Source: Brachybacterium sp. UMB0905 | GTDB lineage: Bacteria > Actinomycetota > Actinomycetes > Actinomycetales > Dermabacteraceae | Direction: 5' to 3' | DNA: 64,000 nt | NCBI RefSeq assembly: GCF_002871795.1 | Contig: NZ_PNHL01000005.1 | Span: forward strand, 62,001 to 126,000 | Part shown: piece by piece, positions 35,198 through 45,122 of the stretch | Position numbering within the stretch: position 1 is the first letter of the stretch | Layout of the letters: the number at the start of each line of letters is the position of its first letter | Notes under the pieces: model-generated | Database searches by the model: none | Told to the model about the DNA's origin: nothing | Seen by the model: the letters and a program-made list of their open reading frames with translations, nothing else | Program-made: the position numbers and the translations under genes

Positions 35198-36703
35198 GTG
35201 ACCTCTCCCAAGACCGCCGAGAAGACCGCCACCCCGCGCCGCTCGACCCAGAGCACCGCGAAGAGCTCGACCGCGAAGAGCTCGAAGGCCGCCACCACCT
35301 CCGCGACGCCCGATGAGCAGGACACCGCGACGACGTCGGCGACGAAGACCTCGGAGAAGAAGACCCCCGCGAAGAAGGCTCCTGCGAAGAAGGCCTCCGC
35401 GAAGAGGACGGCCGCGAAGAAGTCCCCGGCGAAGACGACCGCCGCGAAGGACACCGCATCTGAGGCCGCGCCCGGGGCCGAGTCGGCCGAGGACACCGCC
35501 ACGGAGCAGACCGCGGACAAGCCCGAGAGCAAGACGGCCGCCAAGCGCACCGCCGCCAAGAAGACCACGGGCAAGAGCTCCTCCGGTACCTCTGCGAAGA
35601 AGGCAGCGGCCAAGAAGTCTGCCGCGAAGGCCGCGCAGAACGCCGAGGTGGATACCGACGAGGAGGAGGACTCCGAGTCCGCCGCCAAGGCCGAGAAGGA
35701 CGCCGACACCAAGAAGGTCGAGGAATCCGGCGGCTTCGTCTTCAACTCCTCCGAGGACGACGCTCCCGCGCAGCAGGTCGTCACGGCCGGGGCCACCGCG
35801 GACCCGGTCAAGGACTACCTCAAGCAGATCGGTAAGGTCGCGCTGCTGAACGCCGCCCAGGAGGTCGAGCTCGCCGAGCGTATCGAGGCCGGTCTGTTCG
35901 CGGAGCAGAAGCTCAAGCGCGATGAATCCCTGGCCCGCACCAAGGCCGGGCGTGAGCTCGCGATCATCGTGCAGGACGGCCGTGCGGCGAAGGACCACCT
36001 GCTGGAGGCGAACCTGCGCCTGGTGGTCTCCCTCGCCAAGCGCTACACCGGCCGCGGGATGCTGTTCCTGGATCTCATCCAGGAGGGCAACCTGGGCCTG
36101 ATCCGCGCGGTCGAGAAGTTCGACTACGCCAAGGGCTACAAGTTCTCCACCTACGCCACGTGGTGGATCCGCCAGGCCATCACCCGTGCCATGGCCGATC
36201 AGGCCCGCACCATCCGCATTCCCGTGCACATGGTCGAGGTCATCAACAAGCTCGCCCGCGTGCAGCGCCAGATGCTGCAGGACCTGGGCCGTGAGCCCAC
36301 CCCGGAGGAGCTCGCCAAGGAACTGGACATGACCCCGGAGAAGGTGGTCGAGGTCCAGAAGTACGGCCGCGAGCCCATCTCCCTGCACACTCCGCTGGGT
36401 GAGGACGGCGACAGCGAGTTCGGTGACCTCATCGAGGACTCCGAGGCCGTTGTGCCCGCGGATGCGGTGAGCTTCACCCTGCTGCAGGAGCAGCTGCACT
36501 CTGTCCTGGACACTCTCTCCGAGCGGGAGGCCGGTGTGGTCTCCATGCGGTTCGGTCTCGAGGACGGCCAGCCCAAGACCCTGGATGAGATCGGCAAGGT
36601 CTACGGCGTCACCCGCGAGCGGATCCGCCAGATCGAGTCCAAGACCATGAGTAAGCTGCGCCACCCCTCGCGTTCGCAGGTCCTGCGCGACTACCTGGAC
36701 TGA
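35198..36703 (+). CDS. sigA: Principal RNA polymerase sigma factor
   Basis: The housekeeping sigma-70 (group 1), 501 residues. Residues 1 to about 195 are a low-complexity Lys/Ala/Thr-rich then acidic region. Region 1.2 starts near 200 ([11 protein letters not shown]), region 2 holds [16 protein letters not shown] and the -10-binding [13 protein letters not shown], region 3 follows, and region 4.2 has the [26 protein letters not shown] at 35198 with GAAGGA is preferred to an upstream in-frame ATG at 35159. The stop is followed by a GNAT gene after 1 nt. hrdB and rpoD are synonyms. Confidence 0.97.
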   Translation: MTSPKTAEKTATPRRSTQSTAKSSTAKSSKAATTSATPDEQDTATTSATKTSEKKTPAKKAPAKKASAKRTAAKKSPAKTTAAKDTASEAAPGAESAEDTATEQTADKPESKTAAKRTAAKKTTGKSSSGTSAKKAAAKKSAAKAAQNAEVDTDEEEDSESAAKAEKDADTKKVEESGGFVFNSSEDDAPAQQVVTAGATADPVKDYLKQIGKVALLNAAQEVELAERIEAGLFAEQKLKRDESLARTKAGRELAIIVQDGRAAKDHLLEANLRLVVSLAKRYTGRGMLFLDLIQEGNLGLIRAVEKFDYAKGYKFSTYATWWIRQAITRAMADQARTIRIPVHMVEVINKLARVQRQMLQDLGREPTPEELAKELDMTPEKVVEVQKYGREPISLHTPLGEDGDSEFGDLIEDSEAVVPADAVSFTLLQEQLHSVLDTLSEREAGVVSMRFGLEDGQPKTLDEIGKVYGVTRERIRQIESKTMSKLRHPSRSQVLRDYLD

Positions 36704-36704
36704 G

Positions 36705-37220
36705 ATGGCAGCAGACCTGGCGGTGCGCCGCCTGGTGCCCGATGACTGGGCGGCGTACCGGATGCTGCGCCTGGAGATGCTGGCCGATGCCCCGGACTAT
36801 TTCTGGAGCACGCTCGAGATGGTGCAGGACCGCGACGAACAGGCCTGGCGGTCCGAGGTGGCCGGGCCTCGCACGCATTACCAGGCCGTGCGTGACGGCG
36901 AGGTGGTCGGGGCGCTGAGCATCGATTGGGTGGGCTACACGGCTGAGCATCCGCTGGCCGAGGGCTCGGTGAACATCGTCTCGGTGTTCGTGCGCCCCGC
37001 CCACCGCGGCACCGGCGTCACCGCAGCCCTTCTCGCTGCTGCGGATCAGGCGATGCGTGAGCGGGGCCGCACCCGGCAGCTGCTGGAGACCCCGGAGGAC
37101 AACACCCCGGCCCGGCGCACCTACGAGCGACTGGGCTTCACCGAGACGGGACGACGGTTCCCTGATCCGCGCCGCGCCGGGCTCGAGGAAGTCGAGTACG
37201 AGCGGATTCTCCCGGCCTGA
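36705..37220 (+). CDS. GNAT family N-acetyltransferase
   Basis: A 171-residue single GNAT domain. It has a beta4 strand VNIVSVFVRPAHRGTGV with the Q/RxxGxG/A-type acetyl-CoA loop RGTGVTAALL, and ends with NTPARRTYERLGFTETGR. The substrate is unknown. The ATG lies 1 nt after the sigA stop, so the gene is co-transcribed and probably translationally coupled with sigA. A strong terminator follows. Confidence 0.92.
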   Translation: MAADLAVRRLVPDDWAAYRMLRLEMLADAPDYFWSTLEMVQDRDEQAWRSEVAGPRTHYQAVRDGEVVGALSIDWVGYTAEHPLAEGSVNIVSVFVRPAHRGTGVTAALLAAADQAMRERGRTRQLLETPEDNTPARRTYERLGFTETGRRFPDPRRAGLEEVEYERILPA

Positions 37221-37247
37221 ACACCCCTGCTCCGTGCTCGCCACCGG

Positions 37248-37326
37248 CGTCATGGCAGCGTCGGCATCACGGCAGCGCCGGTATGACGGCAGCGCCTAGA
37301 TCACTAGCGCCTGCATCACGGCAGCG
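37248..37326. repeat. Four short direct repeats
   Basis: Copies of a unit close to GCATCACGGCAGCG occur at 37248-37260, 37264-37277, 37281-37294 and 37313-37326. Two copies are identical. They lie between the GNAT stop and its terminator, in non-coding DNA. Confidence 0.6.
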
Positions 37327-37363
37327 AATGGGCCCCGCACCTGAGGGTGCGGGGCCCATTCGC
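37324..37363. terminator. Bidirectional terminator between sigA-GNAT and DUF7455
   Basis: A perfect 18-bp stem (37324-37341 with 37346-37363) with a TGAG tetraloop, between convergent genes. Confidence 0.92.
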
Positions 37364-37387
37364 GTGAAGAACAAGGAGGGAGCCGGA

Positions 37388-37606
37388 TCAGTCCTCGACC
37401 GGCTCCGGCTTGATGTGCAGACGCTCCGTCTCATCGATCACCTCGGCCGCCAGGGGACGCAGAGCATCCTCATGGGCACGGGCATGGTGCGCACAGAACA
37501 TCAGCTCGCCACCGGCCTCCAGGAGCACCTTGACGTACGCCTGGGCGCCGCAGCGGTCACAGCGGTCCTGCGTCGACAGAAGGGGAGCTTCAAGAGTGAG
37601 GTTCAT
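37388..37606 (-). CDS. DUF7455 small zinc-ribbon-like protein
   Basis: A 72-residue protein with CDRCGAQAYVKV and then FCAHHARAHE. The two Cys plus Cys-x-His-His can hold a zinc ion. The family is widespread in actinobacteria and typically encoded beside the topoisomerase B gene, as here; its function is unknown. I chose the ATG at 37606, which gives the family's usual N-terminus; the longer in-frame version runs into the parE promoter. It is divergent from parE. Confidence 0.88.
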   Translation of the reverse strand: MNLTLEAPLLSTQDRCDRCGAQAYVKVLLEAGGELMFCAHHARAHEDALRPLAAEVIDETERLHIKPEPVED

Positions 37607-37734
37607 GAGGCCATTTGTAGCACCGCGAGGGCCCCGATGGTCGCCGCGTCCATCACAGGTTCGCTCCGGGCGCAAACCGACTGTGAACCCTGCCGCGCAG
37701 CGGGTCGATCCCCGCCCCGGCCAGGCCATCCCCG

Positions 37735-37740
37735 TAGTAT
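37735..37740 (+). promoter_or_regulatory. parE: -10 box for leaderless topoisomerase B transcript
   Basis: TAGTAT lies 7 nt before the GTG at 37748. The intervening CCGAGGG is too close to the start to serve as a normal ribosome-binding site. Confidence 0.5.
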
Positions 37741-37747
37741 CCGAGGG

Positions 37748-39865
37748 GTGTCCACCTCCTCAGCTGCGAAGAAGACCGCCTACGACGCCCGCAACCTTCA
37801 GGTCCTCGAAGGGCTGGAGGCCGTGCGCAAGCGCCCCGGCATGTACATCGGCTCCACCGACTCCCGGGGCCTCATGCACTGCCTGTGGGAGATCCTCGAC
37901 AACGCCGTGGACGAGGCGCTGGGCGGGCACGGCGATGAGATCGCGGTGATCCTCCACGAGGATCACTCGGTGGAGGTGCGCGATACGGGCCGCGGCGTCC
38001 CGGTGGACACCGAACCCCGCACTGGCCTGACCGGCGTCGAGGTGGTGTACACCAAACTGCATGCGGGCGGGAAGTTCGGCGGCGGCTCCTACGCCGCCTC
38101 CGGCGGTCTGCACGGCGTGGGCGCGAGCGTCGTCAATGCCCTCTCGGGCCGCCTCGACGTGGAGGTGGACCGGGCCGGCAAGACGTACGCCATGAGCTTC
38201 CAGCGCGGCAAACCCGGTGTGTTCGCCGATGGCGACCAGCCCAGCCTCGATGCGCCCTTCACCCCGGCCGACGGTCCCGCCGAGCTGCGTGTCGTCGGCA
38301 AGGCCAAGCGCGGCGTGACCGGCACCCGCGTGCGCTACTGGGCCGATCCGCAGATCTTCGTCAAAGGCTCCCACTTCTCCCTCGAGGAGCTGACCCGCCG
38401 AGCCCGGCAGACCGCCTTCCTCGTGCCCGGCCTGAAGCTCTCGGTGACCGATCAGCGGCCCGAGCGCAACCCCGATCAGCCCGCCACCACCGCCTTCCGC
38501 TACGAGGGCGGGATCTCCGAGTTCGTCGAACATCTCGCGCAGGATCAGCGCATCAGCGACGTGATCCGCCTGCAGGGCAGCGGCGAGTACACCGAGACCA
38601 TCCCCGTGCTGGACAAGAACGGGCAGATGGTCTCCACCGATGTGCAGCGCTCGTGCGAGGTGGACATCGCGCTGCGCTGGGGCGAGGACTTCGACTCCAC
38701 CCTGCGCTCCTTTGTGAACATCGTCGCGACCCCCAAGGGCGGCACACACGTCACCGGCTTCGAACAGGCACTGGTCAAGACGCTGCGCAAGCAGGTGGAG
38801 AACCAGGCGCGGCGCGTGAAGTTCAACGCGAAGAACGAGAAGATCGAGAAGGACGACACCCTCGCGGGGCTCACCGCCGTGGTGAGCGTGCGCATCGACG
38901 AACCGCAGTTCGAGGGCCAGACCAAGGAGGTGCTGGGCACCCCCGCGATCCGCCAGATCGTCGCACGGGTCGTCGAGGACCAGCTCACGACGTTCCTCAC
39001 GTCCACCAAGAAGGGGGAGAAGGAGCAGGCCGCCTTGGTAATCGACAAGGTGGTCTCCGAAATGCGCGCCCGCATCGCCGCGCGCATGCACAAGGAGGTC
39101 TCGCGCCGCAAGAACGCGCTGGAGTCCTCCACCATGCCCACGAAACTCGCGGACTGCCGTACCCACGACGTGGAGCGCTCCGAGCTGTTCATCGTCGAGG
39201 GCGACAGCGCCCTGGGCACCGCGAAGAACGCCCGCTCGAGCGAGTTCCAGGCCCTGCTGCCCATCCGCGGCAAGATCCTCAACGTCCAGAAGGCCACCGT
39301 CACCGACATGCTGAAGAACGCCGAATGCGCGGCGATCATCCAGGTGATCGGGGCGGGCAGCGGCCGCACCTTCGATCTGGAGGCCGCCCGCTACGGCAAG
39401 ATCATCATGATGACCGACGCCGACGTGGACGGCGCCCACATCCGCACCCTGCTGCTGACCCTCTTCCACCGCTACATGCGGCCACTGGTCGAAGCGGGGC
39501 GGGTGTACGCGGCGGTGCCGCCCCTGCACCGCGTGGAGATCATCCACGGCGGCAAGCGCAAGAACGAGTACGTGTACACCTACTCCGAGGCGGAGCTGAC
39601 GAAGCTGCTGAAGTCCCTCGAGCGGCGCGGCAAGAGCTACAAGGAGCCGATCCAGCGCTACAAGGGCCTGGGTGAGATGGACGCCGACCAGCTGGCCGAC
39701 ACCACGATGGATCCCGCACACCGCACCCTGCGCCGGGTGCGGATCGAGGATGCCGAGGCGGCGAGCGCCATGTTCGAGCTGCTCATGGGCTCCGAGGTGG
39801 CGCCGCGCAAACAGTTCATCATCGAAGGCGCCGACGAGCTGGACCTGGAGAGGATCGACGCATGA
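37748..39865 (+). CDS. parE: Type IIA DNA topoisomerase subunit B (ParE/GyrB2 type)
   Basis: The ATPase subunit, 705 residues. The GHKL ATP site has [11 protein letters not shown] (Asn), DTGRGVPV and [15 protein letters not shown]. The Toprim domain has the [14 protein letters not shown] region and [15 protein letters not shown] for Mg2+; a C-terminal GEMDADQL segment follows. Together with the subunit A gene at 42486-44951 it should make a second type II enzyme besides gyrase, probably topoisomerase IV-like (decatenation). sigA-parE linkage is known in Streptomyces. Gyrase versus topo IV identity cannot be proven here. hisF overlaps its stop by 4 nt. Confidence 0.9.
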   Translation: MSTSSAAKKTAYDARNLQVLEGLEAVRKRPGMYIGSTDSRGLMHCLWEILDNAVDEALGGHGDEIAVILHEDHSVEVRDTGRGVPVDTEPRTGLTGVEVVYTKLHAGGKFGGGSYAASGGLHGVGASVVNALSGRLDVEVDRAGKTYAMSFQRGKPGVFADGDQPSLDAPFTPADGPAELRVVGKAKRGVTGTRVRYWADPQIFVKGSHFSLEELTRRARQTAFLVPGLKLSVTDQRPERNPDQPATTAFRYEGGISEFVEHLAQDQRISDVIRLQGSGEYTETIPVLDKNGQMVSTDVQRSCEVDIALRWGEDFDSTLRSFVNIVATPKGGTHVTGFEQALVKTLRKQVENQARRVKFNAKNEKIEKDDTLAGLTAVVSVRIDEPQFEGQTKEVLGTPAIRQIVARVVEDQLTTFLTSTKKGEKEQAALVIDKVVSEMRARIAARMHKEVSRRKNALESSTMPTKLADCRTHDVERSELFIVEGDSALGTAKNARSSEFQALLPIRGKILNVQKATVTDMLKNAECAAIIQVIGAGSGRTFDLEAARYGKIIMMTDADVDGAHIRTLLLTLFHRYMRPLVEAGRVYAAVPPLHRVEIIHGGKRKNEYVYTYSEAELTKLLKSLERRGKSYKEPIQRYKGLGEMDADQLADTTMDPAHRTLRRVRIEDAEAASAMFELLMGSEVAPRKQFIIEGADELDLERIDA

Positions 39866-40647
39866 GCCTCGCCGTGCGGGTGATTCCGTGCCTGGATGTG
39901 GATGCCGGGCGAGTGGTCAAAGGCGTGAACTTCCAGAACCTGCGTGATGCCGGGGATCCGGTGGAGCTCGGAGCCCGCTACGGCGCCGCCGGCGCGGATG
40001 AGCTGACGTTCCTGGATGTCACCGCCTCATCGGGCGGCCGCGACACCATGATCGACGTGGTGCGTGCCACCGCCGAGCAGGTATTCATCCCGCTGACCGT
40101 CGGCGGGGGAGTGCGCACGGTGCAGGACGTGGATCAGCTGCTGCGCGCCGGCGCGGACAAATGCTCGATCAACACCGCAGCGATCGCTCGCCCGGAGCTG
40201 ATCGGGGAGATCAGCCACCGCTTCGGCAACCAGGTGCTGGTGATGTCGATCGACGCCCGCCGCGTCACCGCTGACACCCCGGAGGGCACCGCCCGCCGCG
40301 GCTCCGGCTTCGAGGTCACGACCCATGGGGGCCGCCGCGGCACCGGCATCGACGCGATCGCCTGGATCCGCGAGGTCACCGAGCGGGGCGCGGGCGAGAT
40401 CCTGCTGAACTCGATGGACGCCGACGGCACGAAGGACGGCTTCGATCTCGAGCTGATCCGTCTGGCTCGGGAGGCCAGCAGTGTGCCGCTCATCGCCTCC
40501 GGCGGGGCCGGGCGCGCCGAGGACTTCGCTCCCGCCGTGCGGGCGGGCGCCGATGCGGTGCTCGCCGCGAGTATCTTCCACTTCGGCGAGGTGACGATCG
40601 CCGAGGCGAAAGCGGCGATGGCCGCCGAGGGCATCACGGTCCGGTGA
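39862..40647 (+). CDS. hisF: Imidazole glycerol phosphate synthase subunit HisF
   Basis: The cyclase subunit of histidine synthesis. With HisH it converts PRFAR and ammonia to IGP and AICAR. A TIM barrel of 261 residues with the catalytic Asp11 in [12 protein letters not shown] and the second Asp in VMSIDARRV (near 130); phosphate loops are GGGVRT and ASGGAG. ATG overlaps the parE stop (ATGA). It is separated from all other his genes in this window, and the ATGA and GTGA overlaps on its two sides tie its expression to topoisomerase B and a phosphoesterase. Confidence 0.96.
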   Translation: MSLAVRVIPCLDVDAGRVVKGVNFQNLRDAGDPVELGARYGAAGADELTFLDVTASSGGRDTMIDVVRATAEQVFIPLTVGGGVRTVQDVDQLLRAGADKCSINTAAIARPELIGEISHRFGNQVLVMSIDARRVTADTPEGTARRGSGFEVTTHGGRRGTGIDAIAWIREVTERGAGEILLNSMDADGTKDGFDLELIRLAREASSVPLIASGGAGRAEDFAPAVRAGADAVLAASIFHFGEVTIAEAKAAMAAEGITVR

Positions 40648-41549
40648 GCGCCCCGCTGTCCGTCGGCGCCCGCAGTCCGAGCCGCCGCCCCACGAGCCGA
40701 TCCCGTCTGGCCAACGCCGCACTGATCCTGCTGGTGCTGCTGCATGCGGTGGGAGGCTGGCTGGTGTGGGACAACCGCCGCCTGGTCGTCACGGACTATG
40801 AGGTGACGATGGCGGACCTGCCTGCGGACAGCAGCGGGATCCGGATCGCCCAGGTCTCGGATCTGCATGCCGCCCATTTCGGGTCTTTCGAAGACCGTCT
40901 GCTGCAGGCCGTTACGGCGGCGAAGCCGGATCTGGTGGTGATCACCGGGGACATCGTGGACCGCTCTACCCGGGACCTCACCGCGCCGCTGCGGACCGCG
41001 GAGCGGCTGGCGCAGGTGGCGCCGACGGTGTTCATCACCGGCAACCATGAGGCGGATCTCGGCCAGCGCGCGCAGCTGCTCGAGGGTCTCGAGCAGCGCG
41101 GCGTCCTGGTGCTGCGCGATGAGGCTCACTCGATGACGCTGAACGGGACGGACCTCGTGGTGGTGGGTCTGGATGATGCGAAGCACCGGCGCAATAGGAA
41201 GCTCCCGGCACGCTCCCCGGGTGAGGTGATGGACTCGCTGAGCATCACCGATGACGCGCCGGTGCTGGTCCTCGCCCATCGGCCCACCCTCCTTCCGGAG
41301 CTCGCCGAGCATGGCGCGGATGTGGTGCTGTCCGGGCATGCGCATGGCGGACAGGTGCGCATCCCCAGGGTCGGAGGACTCATCGCCCCGGACCAGGGGC
41401 TGTTTCCCGCCCTGACCTCGGGCGTGCACCGGCACGGGGACGCGAGCATGGTGATCAGCCGGGGACTGGGAAACACGGCGCTCGCCCAGGTGCGGGTGAA
41501 CAACCCCCGCGAGCTTGTGATCGTGGACCTCGTGCCCGCGGCCGACTGA
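40644..41549 (+). CDS. Membrane-anchored metallophosphoesterase
   Basis: A calcineurin-like phosphoesterase of 301 residues. It has an N-terminal membrane helix ([18 protein letters not shown]), then SDLHAAH, GDIVD, GNHE, LAHRP and GHAHGGQ, the complete di-metal set. The catalytic domain is therefore outside the membrane. It belongs to the YkuE/YaeI-like group, some of which act on lipids such as UDP-diacylglucosamine; the substrate here is unknown. GTG overlaps the hisF stop (GTGA). Confidence 0.92.
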   Translation: MSAPLSVGARSPSRRPTSRSRLANAALILLVLLHAVGGWLVWDNRRLVVTDYEVTMADLPADSSGIRIAQVSDLHAAHFGSFEDRLLQAVTAAKPDLVVITGDIVDRSTRDLTAPLRTAERLAQVAPTVFITGNHEADLGQRAQLLEGLEQRGVLVLRDEAHSMTLNGTDLVVVGLDDAKHRRNRKLPARSPGEVMDSLSITDDAPVLVLAHRPTLLPELAEHGADVVLSGHAHGGQVRIPRVGGLIAPDQGLFPALTSGVHRHGDASMVISRGLGNTALAQVRVNNPRELVIVDLVPAAD

Positions 41550-41558
41550 GAGGCACGC

Positions 41559-41589
41559 GGCCGCGGGAGCGGCCCGGGTGTCGACCCGG
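41559..41589. terminator. Double hairpin between convergent genes
   Basis: GGCCGC/GCGGCC (41559-41574, GGGA loop) is followed at once by CCGGGT/ACCCGG (41574-41589, GTCG loop), between the phosphoesterase and the mutarotase. Confidence 0.55.
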
Positions 41590-41593
41590 TGGA

Positions 41594-42481
41594 TCAGCTA
41601 GGCAACGGCTCGATGCGGTATGTGACCGCGAGGGTGTGCGAGGCGCCCGGGCCGAGGGCCACGGCGGCATCCTTCGCCACGGCCGGCTCGCTGCACACGA
41701 AACGGCTCCAGTGCCCCGGCGTGATGTCGCCGATCTCGCGGGCGCCATCTTCGCCCGGATTCCACACCACGGTGCGTGCCGCACCCCGCGGCCGGGCATG
41801 GATCCGCCGTCCCGCTGCGGGATCGGTGAGCGTGACCGGGGCCCCGGACTCGACCACCGCATCCGTCGGCCCCTGCACCCGCAGCGGTGCCTGCGGCATG
41901 ACATCCGCGCACAGCCCGCGCGTGTTGTCGAGGTAGGGCGCCCCTTCCAGTCCGCTGATCTCGATGCCGCGCACATCGGCCACCGCGAGGTAGGTGTGCA
42001 GCGCCGCCTCCAGCTCCAGCCCCTCCGCCCCGGCGGTGATCCGCAGCTCGATATCCAGGTCGGCGCCGATGCGCAGCGTCAGCTGGGCCTGCAGCTCCCG
42101 GCGCGCGGCAGGACTGGTGAGCGCCAGCAGCACCTCATCGTCGGTGCGCTCGGCGCGGGCGAGATCCCAGCGCACCTGCCGCAGCCAGCCGTGCTTGTAC
42201 GGCGCGTCGCCGTGGCGGCCGGCCCCGAACCACGGGCCGACCACCGGCACCCCGCCGCGGACCGAGCGTCCCGGACCACCGGCGGAGTCCGGACTCACCC
42301 ACAGCAGATCACGGCTGCCGGTCGGCACCCAGCTGAGCAGCTGCGCACCATCGGGCAGCAGCGCAGCCGTGCATGCTGCGGTGTCCACGGCGATCGCATC
42401 GGCCCCCTGGACGGTCGACCAGGTGATCCCGGCGGGCAGAGCAGAGCCGACCGGCAGAGCAGAGGCAGCGGCGTCGCGCAT
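41594..42481 (-). CDS. D-hexose-6-phosphate mutarotase / aldose 1-epimerase family
   Basis: A galactose mutarotase-like beta-sandwich of 295 residues (YeaD-like). It has GGVPVVGPWFG near 93, HGWLRQ with the first His, and HTYLAVADV with the second; the Glu-like general base region is VVWNPGEDGAREIGDI. It equilibrates anomers of a hexose or hexose 6-phosphate. ATG at 42481 is 4 nt beyond the topoisomerase A stop, so the pair is one operon; a longer in-frame version lies within that gene. Confidence 0.88.
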   Translation of the reverse strand: MRDAAASALPVGSALPAGITWSTVQGADAIAVDTAACTAALLPDGAQLLSWVPTGSRDLLWVSPDSAGGPGRSVRGGVPVVGPWFGAGRHGDAPYKHGWLRQVRWDLARAERTDDEVLLALTSPAARRELQAQLTLRIGADLDIELRITAGAEGLELEAALHTYLAVADVRGIEISGLEGAPYLDNTRGLCADVMPQAPLRVQGPTDAVVESGAPVTLTDPAAGRRIHARPRGAARTVVWNPGEDGAREIGDITPGHWSRFVCSEPAVAKDAAVALGPGASHTLAVTYRIEPLPS

Positions 42482-42485
42482 CGGA

Positions 42486-44951
42486 TCAACCGACCGCGGC
42501 GATCGGGACCGGAACCGGAGTGCCGGAACCATCACGGCGCCCCGTCGGCTCGGGCAGGTCGATGGGTTGGCCCGCCTCGGAGCAGGCACGGGCCGGATGT
42601 GGCACCACCCACGCCCCGATCAGCACGTCCTCGCCGCGCAGGAACCGGTGGCAGCGCACCCCCGCGGTGGATCGGCCCTTGGCCGGGTACTCGCTGAGCG
42701 CCGAGACCTTGAGCGAGCCGGTCTGCAGGGTGGGCAGGGTGCCGGAACTGCCGGCCACGGTCACCACATCCCCGGGGCGGGTCACGTCGATCGCCCCGAA
42801 GGAGAGCACATGAGCGCCCGCCGCCAAGCGGATCCCGGCCACGCCGCCGGCACCGCGACCCTGCGGCCGCACCCCGGAGGCGGGAAAGTGCAGCAGCTGC
42901 GCATCGGAGGTGATGAACACCAGGTCCAGATCCGCATCGTCCTCGAGATCCACGACCCCCACGACCTCGTCATCGTCCTTCAGGGCGATGATCTCGAAAC
43001 CGTCGGTGCGCGGGAAGTCCAGCTGCACGCGCTTGACCACCCCGGCGCGCGTGCCCAAGGCGATCGCGCCGCCGCGGGCGATATCCGCCTCCGCTAGGCG
43101 GATCAGGCTTAGCGCCCGCTCATCCCGCTCAAGATCCACGAGATCAGCCAGGCGCGTGCCGCCCGCGAGCGACGGCGCCCCCGCCGTCGGCGCAAGGGAC
43201 GGCAGATCCACCACCGACAGCCGCAGCACCCGGGCGCGGCTGGTGACCACACCGATCATCGAACGGGTGGTGGTCGCGACATGGGAGGTGACGACGTCAT
43301 GCGAGCCGCGCTGCCCCTCCCGCAGCAGCGGCCCCTCCCCGCTCAACCGGGCGATCAGCCCGGTGCCGGTCAGCAGCACGCTACAGGGCTCATCGGCCAC
43401 CTCCAGGGATGCGCCGGCCGCGACGGCGGGAGCCTCCGCAGCCTCCAGCAGCACGGTGCGCCGCGGGGTCCCATGCGCGGCGGCCACCGCGGCGAGCTCC
43501 TCCGAGACCAGAGCCCGCAGCACCTCATCGGAGCCCAGGATCTCCTCCAGGCGCTCGATCTCGCGCTGCAGCTCGTCCCGCTCGGCCTCTAGATCGATCT
43601 GGGAGAACTTCGTCAGTCGGCGCAGCCGCAGCTCGAGGATGTACTCCGCCTGCACCTCGGTGAGATCGAAAACCTGCATCAGGCGGGTGCGCGCACTGGT
43701 CGCATCATCACTGGTGCGAATGATCTGGATGACTTCGTCGATATCCAGGATCGCCAGCAGCAGGCCCTCCACCAGGTGCAGGCGGTCCTTGCGCTTGCCG
43801 AGCCGGTGCTCCGTGCGGCGGCGCACCACATCCAGGCGATGCGCCACGAACACCTCGAGCAGCTGCTTGAGGCCCATGGTGCGCGGCTGCCCATCCACGA
43901 GCGCCACATTGTTGATCCCGAAGGACTCCTCCAGCGGCGTGTACTTGTACAGCTGCTCGAGCACCGCCTCCGGCTCGAACCCGGACTTGACCGTGAGCAC
44001 CAGGCGCAGCCCATGGTGGCGGTCGGTGAGGTCCTGATAGTCGGAGATGCCCTGCACACGCTTGCGCTGCACCGCATCCCGCAGCTTCTCCGCCACCCGC
44101 TCCGGACCCACCTGGTACGGCAGCTCCGTGATGACGATGCCCTTGCGCCGCGAGGTGATGTTCTCGATCCGGCTGGTGGCGCGCATCTTGAAGGAGCCGC
44201 GGCCGGTGCGGTACGCATCGCGGATCCCATCCAGGCCGATGATCCGCCCGCCCGTGGGCAGATCCGGTCCGGGCACGAAGCGCATGAGCTCCTCGAGCTC
44301 CGCCTCGGGATGATCGATCAGGTGGCGGGCCGCCGCAATCGTCTCCACCAGGTTGTGGGGCGCCATGTTCGTGGCCATCCCCACCGCGATCCCGGAGGCC
44401 CCGTTCACCAGCAGGTTCGGGTACTGCGCGGGCAGCACCTCGGGCTGAGTGAGCTGATTGTCGTAGTTGGGCACCAGGCCCACGACGTCCTCGTCCAGTG
44501 AGTCGGTCATGAGCAGCGCCGCCGGGGCGGGGCGCGCCTCGGTGTAGCGAGCCGCAGCCGGCCCGTTGTCCAGGGAGCCGAAGTTGCCGTGCCCATCCAC
44601 GAGCGGCAGGCGCATGTTGAAGTCCTGCGCCATGCGCACCAGCGCGTCGTAGATTGCCGTATCGCCGTGCGGATGGAGCTTGCCCATCACCTCGCCCACC
44701 ACACGCTGGCTCTTGACATGCCCACGATCCGGGCGCAGCCCCATATCGGCCATCATGTAGAGGATCCGACGCTGCACGGGCTTGAGCCCGTCGCGCGCAT
44801 CCGGCAGCGCACGCGAATAGATCACCGAGTACGCGTACTCGAGGAACGAGGATTCCATCTCGCTGGTGACGTCGATGTCGACGATCGTCTCGGGGACCGC
44901 CTGATCGCCGCCGGGCGGCTGGGTGCTTCGGGATCGGGCCATGGGGGACAT
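42486..44951 (-). CDS. parC: Type IIA DNA topoisomerase subunit A (ParC/GyrA2 type)
   Basis: The DNA cleavage and religation subunit, 821 residues. The quinolone-resistance-determining region reads [17 protein letters not shown], with the active Tyr in AAARYTEAR. GyrA-box-like repeats are weak: the C-terminal propeller lacks a canonical QRRGGKG, which favours topoisomerase IV over gyrase. In the drug-binding region position 83 is Thr (GDTA) where sensitive enzymes often have Ser or Ala. It pairs with the subunit B gene about 2.6 kb away on the other strand. The start could also be an in-frame ATG at 44942. Confidence 0.9.
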   Translation of the reverse strand: MSPMARSRSTQPPGGDQAVPETIVDIDVTSEMESSFLEYAYSVIYSRALPDARDGLKPVQRRILYMMADMGLRPDRGHVKSQRVVGEVMGKLHPHGDTAIYDALVRMAQDFNMRLPLVDGHGNFGSLDNGPAAARYTEARPAPAALLMTDSLDEDVVGLVPNYDNQLTQPEVLPAQYPNLLVNGASGIAVGMATNMAPHNLVETIAAARHLIDHPEAELEELMRFVPGPDLPTGGRIIGLDGIRDAYRTGRGSFKMRATSRIENITSRRKGIVITELPYQVGPERVAEKLRDAVQRKRVQGISDYQDLTDRHHGLRLVLTVKSGFEPEAVLEQLYKYTPLEESFGINNVALVDGQPRTMGLKQLLEVFVAHRLDVVRRRTEHRLGKRKDRLHLVEGLLLAILDIDEVIQIIRTSDDATSARTRLMQVFDLTEVQAEYILELRLRRLTKFSQIDLEAERDELQREIERLEEILGSDEVLRALVSEELAAVAAAHGTPRRTVLLEAAEAPAVAAGASLEVADEPCSVLLTGTGLIARLSGEGPLLREGQRGSHDVVTSHVATTTRSMIGVVTSRARVLRLSVVDLPSLAPTAGAPSLAGGTRLADLVDLERDERALSLIRLAEADIARGGAIALGTRAGVVKRVQLDFPRTDGFEIIALKDDDEVVGVVDLEDDADLDLVFITSDAQLLHFPASGVRPQGRGAGGVAGIRLAAGAHVLSFGAIDVTRPGDVVTVAGSSGTLPTLQTGSLKVSALSEYPAKGRSTAGVRCHRFLRGEDVLIGAWVVPHPARACSEAGQPIDLPEPTGRRDGSGTPVPVPIAAVG

Positions 44952-45110
44952 GATGACGCACCCACGGCGCTAGAGAGCGTAGGACACCCCAGGCCACGCC
45001 GCAGACGCCGCCTATCCCACACCTCGGGTGAGGTCATCGGCGACACGCCCCGCACCTGCCCTCGCGCGTGCTCCAACGCGATCGGGCCGCTGTGCGAACG
45101 GCCTCTCAGC

Positions 45111-45116
45111 TAGGAT
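45111..45116 (+). promoter_or_regulatory. -10 box for leaderless GNAT/CoA-ligase fusion transcript
   Basis: TAGGAT lies 6 nt before the ATG at 45123, with no ribosome-binding site in between (CACGGC). Confidence 0.45.
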
Positions 45117-45122
45117 CACGGC

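Noticed and set aside
35198..35790. A possible hupB-like histone gene from the Lys/Ala-rich repeats
   Set aside because: The repeats are in one uninterrupted frame with sigma regions 1.2-4.2, so they are the SigA N-terminus.
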